DNA of 64,000 nt. Source: Scatophagus argus (Eukaryota > Chordata > Actinopteri > Scatophagidae). Shown here piece after piece: positions 13,160-23,805 of this stretch. Each line of letters begins with the position of its first letter. The first letter of the stretch is position 1. Under the pieces are notes generated by a model that saw only the letters and a list, made by a program, of their open reading frames with translations, was not told where the DNA came from and did no database searches. The stretch spans positions 7,246,055 to 7,310,054 of the forward strand of contig NC_058508.1 of the NCBI RefSeq assembly GCF_020382885.2, read 5' to 3'. The translations under genes and the position numbers were made by a program.

Positions 13160-13735
13160 GGCTTTAAACCCTAATCATTGTTTTCCACACGTGTTGCTCA
13201 CTCTGATGCTCTCAAAGACCCCACTCACCCAGCACATAAACTGTTCTCCCTACTACCATCAGGGAGGCGCTACCGCAACATGCGGTGCCGCACAAGCAGA
13301 CTGAGAAACAGCTTCTTTCCACAAGCCATCAGACTCATCAATACACTGATGAACACTACATGACATGTCACTCGCACTTTACTCTTTGCACCTTACATAC
13401 TGCATCTACACTACTGCACATACCGGTATGTCCATTGACTGTACTTCTGCTGCTGTGACTGTGTGTGTGTGTGTGTGTGTGTATTTATTGTACATGTTTG
13501 TATCAGTATGTTGTCCTTTTACTGCACACTGTGTGTGTTTGTTTGGGTGTATGTGTATGGGTGTGTGTGCGTGTGTGTGTAATTATTGTCACTGTCTTAC
13601 CTACATGTTTAGTTTAGTTTTTAGTTTTTAACTGCACGTTGGAGACTGGTCAAACGAAATTTCAATTTTCTGTGCTAACCCCTGTTACATAGATTTTTGA
13701 CAATAAAGTACACTTTGACTTTGACTTTGACAAAG
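13160..13735 (+). mobile_element. Non-LTR retrotransposon 3' end
   Basis: The translated piece LPSGRRYRNMRCRTSRLRNS, followed by FFPQAIRLIN, is the usual C-terminus of fish LINE ORF2 proteins of the CR1/L2-Rex1 type. After it come a 3' UTR with GT repeats and a terminal ACAATAAAGTACA with tandem CTTTGA units, the expected LINE 3' tail. No reverse transcriptase core is present. The clade is not determined. Confidence 0.7.
13460..13482. repeat. (GT)n microsatellite within LINE 3' UTR
   Basis: A GT dinucleotide run inside the retrotransposon tail. Further GT-rich sequence follows at 13528-13580. Confidence 0.8.
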
Positions 13736-13999
13736 GATGTCAGGGGAGCCACTGGTATATTTGTTTGGACATTTCTGGTATGAAATCTTACCACTTTAAT
13801 CCCTGTACCTGTTACATAAACTTTTTCATTAATTACCATACAAAAAATCCTAAACATGAGTGATTTTTCATTATTTTCATGAACACCATAATCATACATT
13901 ATCACATATTGCCTGCCTCTCAGCTGCATAAAGAATACAGTGGTGAAGGGTGGATGGTGACTTGTTTGCGAAACCACAGAACATGATAAGAACCAAAAA

Positions 14000-14097
14000 T
14001 CTGTGTTACTGTAATTGTATTGTGTTAAGTAAAGCCCTTTGAGACAAACTGCTTGTAAAAATGGGCTATACAAATAAAGTTGTCTTGTCTTGTCTTA
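14000..14097 (+). mobile_element. SINE-like tail
   Basis: The sequence GCCCTTTGAGACAAACTGCTTG, then TATACAAATAAAGTTG and tandem TCTTG units, is a typical teleost SINE/LINE 3' tail. It sits just upstream of the presumed shared promoter. Confidence 0.6.
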
Positions 14098-14285
14098 TTG
14101 GTCTCTTTAATAATACAGAGTTCTATAAGCCCAAAATAAAACAAATAACAAATAAACAATTACCAAGTCCATTCTGTCATTTCTCCCTCGACTTAACTAT
14201 GTTACACACAGTATTTCCGACAGAGGCCTTGTTGAGGTGAAGCGCTTGGGAGAAGCACGTGAACGCACCGTTGTAGTCTGATTGA

Positions 14286-14297
14286 ACTACAAATCCC
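14286..14297 (+). promoter_or_regulatory. ZNF143/Staf-type site (SBS-like)
   Basis: ACTACAAATCCC differs by one base from the ZNF143/Staf core ACTACAATTCCC. Such sites are often found in divergent housekeeping promoters. Its position between the two head-to-head genes fits, but binding is inferred. Confidence 0.45.
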
Positions 14298-15427
14298 TTG
14301 ACCCCGAATACTGTGGTCGTCAAGTCGGGTAGTGTGCTCGATTTGGTTTTGAACATCAGGAGCGAGCGGGAGTGTGCCACTGGACAGACTATAATCAGCA
14401 CAGTCGTGTTGCGGTAATGTTTATATTCTTTTCTTGTGGGCGTAGATTAAATAACGGCTTGTAGTGACCGGAGAGGCCAGACTAACCACAGTGAAGGTAT
14501 TGTTAGCCAATTTTCCGAATTGCTCTTCTGTTCACCGACTGGAGAGGCCGAGAAAAAGACACGCTCTGTCACACGTACCTGTGCTAGCTAGCTGGACACA
14601 TTTGACGGTTTATAGTCCTACAACCAACAGATAAAGTGTGTTAAATATCTAGCAAGTGCGTGACATGTCGCCGAACCGATAGCTGTCAAAAGGGGCTCCG
14701 CAGGCATCAAAACAGTTGTGTTCATAGGTATGTTAGCATACGGTTAGCAGCCCTCGGCTAATGATAGCTGCAGTCTATTCACAGAGAAAAATCTACCCCA
14801 AAACAACTTTCTGCCCTGATGAGGTTAGATCGTGAGGTTATTGTGTATAAAACCCAGCATCTGTCTTGTTGTGTTGAAGGAACAACTTAAATCTAACGTT
14901 TCAGAGTCGAGTTGGACACTGAATTAGTTGACTGACTTCAAGAAAAAAATCATCTCATTTTGCTAAGTTATGTTTAAATGCCGTTCAGTTCAGTGTATAC
15001 AAAGGAGCTCCGGTATTTGTCCCTCACCTAACGTCCGATGAAGCGTTAACAGTGTGTATAATGTTAAGCATAAAGGGAAACATGTTCAAATCCACAAATT
15101 AAACCCGAGCTGCAAATTAATAGAGTACAGTGCAGCAGAGGTGAATACTGCTTTAGGGTGGATTGTCCCTCAGCTAAAAGAGCGCTTTCAGCACTTTCTA
15201 TCTAGTGTAAAGGTGGACACTTTCCAGAAAAATCGAGATAGTTATAGCCACAATGTTCATGCAAAACAGTATATTTTGGAGTTTAAATGACTTCTAGTTG
15301 GTGGCCAGGGTTTTGGTTTTCATTTGTAATGAGTGCTACCTGTGACATAGAGGAAACTCACTCATGTCCACACACATTCACATGAAGTAGAATGAGAAGT
15401 ACATTTGTACGTTCCTCAGGTGTCCTG

Positions 15428-18400
15428 ATGGCGACAGACATTGTTGCGCAGTTGGCCGACTCTCTGGCCAAGACAGAAGTAGAGGAAAGAGAGCTGAGTT
15501 ACAAAGGCCAAGGAAGAAAGCTGGATGATGCCCAATCAGGTGAGTGTCATGTGTCACTGAGCATGCTTAGCGTCCAAGGAGCCTTGCCTCTAAGCCACGG
15601 AGGCTTAATTAGATTTTGTGAATGCTAAAACACAGTTACGTCTTGATTTTTGTGATTTTTAGTCCTAAGTACCAATCAATTGTTTATTGAAATTGCCATC
15701 ACTCTTTACTCTTCATCATCATCACTCACCCTAAACCCCTTATCTTGTTCACCCCCTCCAGTGGAGGAGATTGTGAAGGAGATCAAGGACTTCGAGGGTC
15801 TACAGGCTCTGAGGTTGGAGGGAAACACTATAGGTGTGGAGGCAGCACGGGCCATCGCCAAGGCGCTAGAGACAAAGAGCGAATTCAAGGTTTTACTCTT
15901 GACTTTTTTTTTTGGAGATTCTCATTCCTCACTGTAACCAGAAGTTTCTGAAGTTAAATGTAGGCAATGTTTTGCATATTTGGTTGAGAAAGGACTTGAC
16001 TGTTTAATTGATTTCTAAAATATTGATAGGTTATCTTGTTCAACAAACAGTGTTTTTGTTTCAGCTCTAATACATTGTACAGTACACTGATCATGATTAA
16101 GTCGTGTTGCTCTGTATTTTTTATTATCGTAATTACTATTGTCGCTTGACTGACATTCACACTATGTATCGTTATTCTGTTTCAGTGCTGCTATTGGAGC
16201 GACATGTTCACAGGTCGCCTGCGCTGTGAGATCCCACCTGCCCTGGTAATATTATTGTCCATGTCGAAACAAATTTGGTCTTCCGGTCAGAACTTGTTGA
16301 AATACTGCAAACTTTACTCTGTTGTCTGTGTTTTGGCACACTGTCCTACTTATCCTGCCTTTTATTTTGTCTCTTTCTGTCCATGTGTTGTAGAATTCGC
16401 TGGGAGATGCTTTGATGCTAGCGGGTGCCAGGCTGACTGTATTAGACCTCAGTGACAACGCCTTTGGACCAGATGGTGTGAAGGGTATTGAGAATCTGCT
16501 CAAGAGTTCCACCTGCTACACGTTACAAGAACTGCGGCTCAACAACTGTGGCATGGGCATCGGAGGGGGGAAGGTGAGTCACAAGAACATCTTTTTAAGG
16601 CAAAGCATATCTCCATGCACACTGTTATATCAACATCATTGTTAGGTAACTGCTCCACGGCCATGTACTTTTGTGGACACTGTTATAGTGGTGTTAATTC
16701 AATTATATATCTTAGCACTGGATTGATAATTAGTGATGTTGCGTTGGACTGCATTCTCTAATATTCTAATTAGTAAGAAACAACATTTAATTTACACTTT
16801 TCTGACAATGCGAGCAAAAATGCAAAATTCTGAACTTCATAAAGATAAGTGTTATGGCAGGTCAGTTGTTTTGGACGGCATTAGATTGTGCAGGTGCACC
16901 TAATAAAGTGTGTGAGAACTATATAAAACCAGAAAAGACAACATTTTCTAAAGAAAATTTACATGTGCTTGCTGTTGCTGTTGGGTTTGGGACAGAGAGC
17001 TAAGTTTTTGATTTATTGTTTGCAGATGGAATGAATTTCACAAAACAAAATTGTTTCTACAAAATACTGACAAAGAAGTAAAATTGAGCATATAAATGCT
17101 TCACATATCTGATGAAATATCACTGATGCCTGGATGCATTTTATCAAAGCTGAATTCATCTCTGTTTATGGACTCCTTAGATCTTGGCCACTTCACTGAT
17201 CCAGTGCTATCAAAAATCCAGCGCAGAGGGCGCCCCCCTCAGCCTGAAGGTGTTTGTTGCAGGGAGAAACCGACTAGAGAACGATGGAGCCACTGCCCTC
17301 GCTCAAGCCTTCCAGGTACAGGACAAACTGAACATCCATCATCAGATGGTTGTGAGGAAATATGTATTGTCAGTTATTTGACTTGACCATCGTTGTTCAA
17401 AGAAAACACTGTGTGGCTGTGTAGGTGGAATAATCATATGATAACGATTTGCTTCCCCAGTTGATGGGCAGCCTGGAGGAGGTTCATGTGCCCCAGAATG
17501 GCATTAATCACCCTGGTGTAACAGCGCTGGCCACAGCAGTGAAGCACAACACAGGCCTCCGCATACTCAACCTCAATGACAACACCTTCACTGAGAAAGG
17601 GGCTGTTGCCATGGCTCAGGTACAGAGACGTCTAAAATTACTATCATGACTGTTGCAGATATAAATAATTTCTTTTTATTCTTTATTTGTGGACAGGACC
17701 CTTTTGATTATCTGTTGTAATTGTGACATTATTTATATAAAATAAAGAATGATAAGTTCAGCTATAAGAGTAATGAAGGAATTAAATTAAAATGTCGTTG
17801 TTTTGTTTTGTTTTTTTTGTTTTTTTTGTTTTACATGGATTCGCTAAAGGTCTGGCATAAGATCAAAATCAGTTTTCAATTCCACTAATATTTTTCAGAC
17901 TTTGTAGTGAATAATATCTGTGTCTTTTACAGGCCCTGACACACCTACACAGCATCCAGGTGATAAACTTTGGAGACTGTCTGGTGCGGCCTGAAGGAGC
18001 CAAAGCTATTGCAAAAAGTGTAGCAGAGGGACTACCAATCCTCAGGGTGAGTGAGAACAGTACACTCTGCTTCCTCTTCAGACCAGCGCAGTTGTCACTT
18101 CTCATAATAATAATTTAATGACCTTGTATATTGTTAGCAAACTGCTAAGTGTTTGAATATTATGACTCTGTCTGCGTGTGTGTGTGTGTCTTCAGTCTCG
18201 ACTTGACGTGGTCACACACACCTGTGGACCTTGATGATTTCTAAGCTAATTTTTTTTCTGAAAGTTGTTTATTTTCCTATCTTTCTCTTAGCTTTTATTT
18301 GACGTTTTTCTTCCCTTCTGAGAAAAAATTTCCATTATGTTTAACAGGAACTCAATCTTTCATTTGGTGAAATTACGGCAGAAGCTGCCCTTGCTGTGGC

Positions 18401-21400
18401 ACACGCAGTGAAGAGCAAGGGCCAGCTGGAGAAACTGGACTTAAATGGTACAAACCCACAAAGAGCTGATTCTGCTCTTCACGCATCTACTTTTTCATAT
18501 GAAGATTTAGAATTTTTATTTTTTCATTATTGTAAAATATAATTTTACATCAAGATGCAAATAGCCATTATCGTTTACAGAAGAACAAAAATCTGTTTTT
18601 CTGTCAGTGGATTTAGAAGAAGATGTAACATATCTTATTTAGTACTTCTGTTTAGTGTATCATTTGTAAAAATGTTATTTAGAGATTTTCTTTTGCTTAC
18701 CTGATTCCACTTTAAACTGATTACTCCTGGGTTTTCAGGTAACTATCTAGGGGAGGATGGCTGCAAAGCTCTGAAAGATGTCATGGAAGACATGAACATG
18801 GGCGAGCTTCTAGGATCACTCAGGTAATCATGTTGTTCTTTACCTCCTGTGGTGTATTCAGTGAAATCCTGCTTTTCTTTTTCTGTACCTGTCTATCCTG
18901 TTGTGGGTCATGAGAGTGTGGAACCTATCCCAGAATGCACTTGGGGTGATGGATGCTTTATGCAATATCTACGCTTATGTAGATTCGAAGGAGAATCTTA
19001 TATAACGACAGAGTTACATACTGCGTCTTTCATTCTCACTTGTTTTGTTATGCCTCTTCTCCTTGACTGAGTGTCATGAAATACTTCAGCCTAAGACGTC
19101 CACATCTTCTGAGCCTTCTTCATCACTGAGTTGACCACCAGATTTCCTTCATAAGCTTGTCATGGCACCAGTATACTTGTGACTTGTCAATATGTGCTAT
19201 ATTTGTGTTTTATTGCGTGTTTATAACAGTACTTATCAGACATGTCAAATATGCACAAGCCACAGAGGGTGAAAGAGTTTGAAACTTTCACTCTGATGTT
19301 GTTATTCTTCTTTAAATTCAAGATTAATTCACTTTTGTCCACCATAGCCTTTATTGTGACTCCCAGTATATATGTATATTCTGTTTTTAGGCCTGCTCTG
19401 CTGTTCTATTCATACATATGTGTTTGCTTCATGTTTGAAAACATAGGAATTTTAAGGAATTATTTTCACCCGATATTAAAACCATGAACATTTAAATATG
19501 TCAGACTCCAACAGAGTTTTCCGGTATAGAAAACAGTAATTAGCAAATAATGGAAACTCTGGAAACATTCACACTTTTTTGCCAGTGGAAAACCAAAAAC
19601 AAATGATTTTTAAGCAAGCCGAGCCAAGCTGAACTGTTCTGTGCAGTGGAAATGAGGCATTTGTGGAATATTGCAGTCGTTCATCCCAGAACAAAATCCT
19701 CACTAACAGACAGAGTTGTTAATTTGCCTCAGTGATGATGAAGGAGGACCAGATGATGATGATGACGATGATGAAGAAGAGGATGAAGATGAGGAAGAGG
19801 ATGATGAAGAAGTGGACGAGGAAGAAATAGAGGAGGAAGAGGAAGAAGAAGAGGAGGAAGAGGAAAACGGCAGCATCAAGGTCAGAGGAATGTGTGATGA
19901 TGTCAGGTGTCAAAGTGGTCCTTAATTACCTGTACTTAGACAAGTTGACTTTAAATTTCTGCTAAACATCCACAAAGTGGGATGCTGCAAGCAAATGTCT
20001 GTTGCAAAGGGACATAATTAATTAATTCCAAATTGTTAGTGTCTGCAGGAAAATCCAGGTGTTGTTACGCTGAGATTTCATTTCAGGTCCAAAAACGTTA
20101 TATATTCCATATCTGTGTTTTTTTGTTTTTTTTAATTTGGAGCAAAACTGTGTGGACTAGGTAACATGAAGTCCAGTCTGAATGTCACACTAGCTGTTGT
20201 TGTGTGCACATATTTGTTATGCGTTGGAGTTTAATTGACTCTTTCTGTCTGCTTCCGCTCATAGCTTTCCACACCTGCATCAGCATCTCGGCCACCAGAT
20301 GTGTCTTCCTTCCTCATCTTTCCATCCCCAGACAAACTGCTCAAACTGGGACCCAAGAGAGCTCTGCTGATCGAGCAGCAGGTAAACACAGGAAATACAA
20401 ATACTTTCACACCAGCTCAAGTTTTCACAATGCGTTTATAAGACCTACTAAAGGCTGAAAGTTATGTCAGCTAACGTAAACAAACAGAGCATCGGTTTGA
20501 TCATGTGCATGACTCAGGGTGGGCATCATTAAATGTTCTTCCTGTCTGTGTGGCTAGGTGGATGTGTCGGATGCTGCAAAAACAGCTGAAGCCTTCCTCA
20601 AGATTGCATCTGTGTATAAGGAGGAGAATAATGATGTTAAGAATGCAGTGTTGGACAGCATCGGTGAGACACTTTGGTTGATGTGATAGTTGTTGTATGT
20701 GCCTGTGATGGAGAGGAAACCTCAAAGCTTTACAAAATAATTCATGCTGATCAGTGTTATTTTGTGTGTTTAGTGGTTCCCAAAATGAGTTTTAACACTC
20801 CCTAGAAAATATTCAACTACATTGGGTATTCTAAAGGAACAATTTGACATTTTGGACAAACAGTTACTTAAGAAGATTGATACCAGTGTAATGTCTCTAT
20901 GGGAAACAAGATGTTATATCTTCTTTGTTCAATACATACAAAAGCCAAAATATAAAAACAGCAGTTTTTCCCTTTTACACAGTGGATATTAGTTTGGAAT
21001 GTGTTGTCTTTTTACTTATATAACTGTTGTCAAGAGATATGCCAATTTCACAAAATCTCATTTAACTTTGTCTATAAACATCCCCTTTTCATCATCTTCT
21101 TTGTTTATTCCTCTTTTTTTGTGTTTCCTGTCACTGAACCTAAAGAAAAACCTTCTAGAAAAACCTCTAGTTGCTGAGCTGCAGTAGTTTATTGATGTTT
21201 TTGGCTTTTAATCTGCTTCCCTTCTGTTATTACTACACCAGTGTGTGCGGAGATGCAACTTAGATTCTATGACACAGTCTACTTAAAAGATCTTTTAGTA
21301 TGGATTTTTCATGGTTTTAAGGCTTCACTTTAGGATTAGGAGTCTTACAAACTGGATACACATTTTGCATGTTTTCTTTTTTGTTGACAGTGTTGGCATA

Positions 21401-23048
21401 TAAGTTTGTAATAAATTGTTGGCTTTATTTTCACAGATGCCCTTCTCAGGAAAGCTTTTTCCACTCCTTCCTTCCAAGGCTTCAACTTTGTATCATCTTT
21501 GTTAGTGCTGCTCGGGCTGATAAAGGTATGCTTCATCTGCGTGTATTCTGCAACATTTGCTGCATTGCAGAACCATGTGTTTCTTCAGTGTCACTTTATC
21601 ATGTATCTTGTTGCCTTTATATTTCTCTTCTGCACATTTCTTGCTTTCCATTGTTGTTAACACACTTTTCTGTCCTGCTTCATCGTCCATCCCTCTGTCC
21701 TGTCATCTCGGCCGCTCAGAGCGAGGACAAGGTGAGGCCCATGCTCGTGGTTCCCGGCCACCTACTCGCCTTGGAGCATGTTGTTCGGCAGGACTATTTC
21801 CCCAAAGAAAATGTGGCTGTTCTGCAGGCCTTCATGTCCCGGTAAGGACGAGACAGAATGAACCAATCAGCAGGCATTTTGCAGGTACAAAATACAGCGA
21901 TTACACCTAAATTAATGTTTTTGCACTCAGTGGGTAATGTTAGTGGACACTCTGTGGTGTTTGCTCATTGTTGTGTTGGAATGAGTTTTTTGTTTGTTTT
22001 TTTGTTCTTTTAAATGTTTTTAAAATTCAACCCTTCAGTTTCAGATATTTTACTTTCTACACCTATAACTTTTTTTTTTTCCCCAGTCTTCAGTCGTGGT
22101 TGACTTAGCAGTGCCAGTGGTTACTTTGGTAACAGCTTGTGTTGGTTAACTCTACAAGTCTCAGAGTTCTGGCAGCTTTTGTTGAACTGCTACTCTCTCA
22201 GAATAGTACAGAACAGCAAACATTCATTGTTGCAATCATCAGAAATCAGCTGATATTTGTTGATGTTTTCCATCATGCCACTAGCAGAACTAATCTAAAT
22301 TTTAAAAGTACTTTTTCACAGAACAGCACAATAAAATGAGCTGTTACCTTATCAAAGTACTGGAGGTGTGCAGCTCTTCAGTTAACACCTTGCTTGCTGT
22401 TTCATTACTTTCTACAGTGTTTAAAACAAATTCATTCACTGTTTAAAAAATAAAAGGAAGAACAGGGTGGTTGTTTTGTGTGTGCATTTTTGGTGAAAGG
22501 TAGTGATAAGTGCTAACCTTGGTGATTAGAACATTGTACATCCTGTGAGTGTTTCGCAATAAGAGACAAACAAGTATTTTATCAATTGAATGTTTTTGAT
22601 GTGCACACACATTAACAAATTTGTTGTAGAGTGTATGTGCAGTTGACTCGGACTACAGTGCCAGTGATCATTGTAACATAATAAAAGGTGCAACAGTGGC
22701 TCACAGAGGTATTTTTGGACAACAAGCTATTGTTGTCCAAAAATACCTCTGTGAGCCACAACAATAGCTTGTTGTCCAAATAACACGAGGTTGGTTTTGG
22801 TGTTTCTTGGGGTTGCAGGGAAATGCAAGAATTTCACTAACCATTAGAAAAATTAACTAAGTAAAAAGTACTTTTATAGTTTAATAGTAGAATTAGTTTT
22901 ATTAATGTGAAGTTAGGGACATTCGTGCATGCATGACCCTATAATCTTGTGTGCTATCATTCACAGAAACAGCAAGGCCCTGGAGTCATGTGGCAATGCC
23001 AGAAGCAGCCTCCAGTCAACACTGCAGAGAGTCAGGTCTGAGGGCTGA
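15428..23048 (+). CDS. rangap1: Ran GTPase-activating protein 1
   Basis: Fifteen coding exons encode 578 residues (human 587): 15428-15539, 15762-15889, 16186-16245, 16394-16573, 17181-17315, 17461-17619, 17933-18046, 18348-18447, 18739-18823, 19733-19880, 20265-20381, 20558-20663, 21437-21525, 21720-21841 and 22967-23048. RanGAP1 stimulates GTP hydrolysis by Ran at the cytoplasmic face of nuclear pores. The leucine-rich repeat domain is evident ([70 protein letters not shown]). The Asp/Glu tract is one exon (19733-19880). The C-terminal SUMO-accepting domain follows, with the UBC9/SUMO motif IKSE where mammals have LKSE. The start follows a leader exon joined at 15419/15420. The stop is TGA at 23048. 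Confidence 0.96.
16870..16915 (+). repeat. Fragment of a dispersed fish repeat
   Basis: TTAGATTGTGCAGGTGCACC followed by TAATAAAGTG resembles the right end of a common teleost repeat (GTGTACCTAATAAAGTGGCC). It lies in the rangap1 intron between 16574 and 17180 and only the end is preserved. Confidence 0.4.
18890..18956 (+). repeat. Fragment of a dispersed fish repeat
   Basis: GGGTCATGAGAGTGTGGAAC followed by CTATCCCAGAATGCACTTGGG resembles a high-copy fish repeat (GGGTCGCGGGGGTGCTGGAGCCTATCCCAG) seen in many genomes. It lies in the 909-bp rangap1 intron before the acidic exon. The rest of that intron shows nothing recognisable. Confidence 0.4.
20829..20915 (+). repeat. Dispersed repeat, family B copy 1 (truncated)
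   Basis: AAAGGAACAATTTGACATTTTGG, then AAGAAGATTGATACCAGTGTAATGTCT, matches the left part of the teleost repeat also found at 40674 (plus) and 37548 (minus). It lies in the rangap1 intron between 20664 and 21436. Confidence 0.55.
22696..22780. repeat. Perfect 30-nt palindrome plus a third inverted segment
   Basis: Bases 22696-22725 are the exact reverse complement of 22730-22759, with a four-base spacer GCTA. The adjoining 22760-22780 is the exact reverse complement of 22714-22734, the centre of the palindrome. It is located in the last rangap1 intron (21842-22966) and can fold as a hairpin or cruciform. Confidence 0.95.
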
Positions 23049-23059
23049 GGACTGCTGAT

Positions 23060-23094
23060 ACACACACACATACACACACACACACACACACACA
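23060..23094. repeat. (CA)n microsatellite in rangap1 3' UTR
   Basis: The CA run begins 12 bases after the rangap1 TGA, so it is transcribed in the 3' UTR. Confidence 0.9.
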
Positions 23095-23779
23095 GATGCA
23101 CACAGCGACACAGACTGAACTTGACTGACCACTGATGGACATTTTGGAAAGCAGCACACATGAGCTTATGTTTAAAGCAAATGAAGCAGTGCAGCACTTG
23201 AGAAGAAGATTCTCCACTCAGATGCACTTCGCTGTGTCACCACTGTCTTTCACAAGCTTGGCAACACACCTCCTTTTGGACTCTGGACTGGGCTTGAATA
23301 TGCTGTGTTTCAAAGTAGAGTATGTTCTTATGGTGTGGACTACCTGAAGTGCTTCATGTACAGTAACATAACCACAGGACAGCACTGACAACTTAGTCTT
23401 TGTAACTTTGCTCTTTGTATTCTGGCGAATAAGTAAAGACCTCATTCCCCACATAAGCCAAGAGCTGTGTGTTGTCTCCTGGTTAATGGCTCCTGATTGG
23501 CTAAAGCACAGATTACACTAACTAGAGAAGCTCTGCCCAGCATTGATCTGGGCTTGAGCCATCATATTTGCTACATTTTATATTTCATATCTACTTTTAC
23601 TATTTTGTTGTTTATTATTAAATGTTAAATTCAATAATATGGTCAAACAATGTTATTAAAACATGTACTGACACATGATAAATATCAAAGTAAGACTTTA
23701 AAGTACAACAGAACAATCAAAAGGGATGAAATACATTTAAATGTATTAAAATGCAGTTTTTGTGGATTTGTGTTGTGAA

Positions 23780-23785
23780 AATAAA
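23780..23785 (+). terminator. rangap1 polyadenylation signal
   Basis: Canonical AATAAA 732 bases after the stop codon, followed by a GT-rich stretch (TTTGTAGTGTTTG). This gives a 3' UTR of about 0.75 kb. Confidence 0.6.
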
Positions 23786-23805
23786 GCTGATTTGTAGTGT
23801 TTGAA

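Larger units (their letters stand above)
12301..15419. promoter_or_regulatory. Head-to-head zc3h7b / rangap1 5' region
   Basis: No coding sequence is recognised between the zc3h7b first coding exon and the rangap1 start codon apart from retroelement debris. The stretch holds the CT-rich microsatellite, a LINE 3' end at 13160-13735, a SINE tail near 14085 and a ZNF143/Staf-type box at 14286. A donor-like TTCATAG/GTATGT at 14727 and an acceptor at 15419 (CCTCAG) suggest a non-coding rangap1 leader exon ending at 14727. Transcription start sites for both genes are inferred near 14.3-14.7 kb. A closer zc3h7b start near 12.4 kb is equally possible. Confidence 0.45.

Noticed and set aside
19719-19913. 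Hydrophobic minus-strand frame rich in Phe/Ile/Leu
   Set aside because: It is the complement of the rangap1 acidic exon; the Glu/Asp codons read backwards give this composition.
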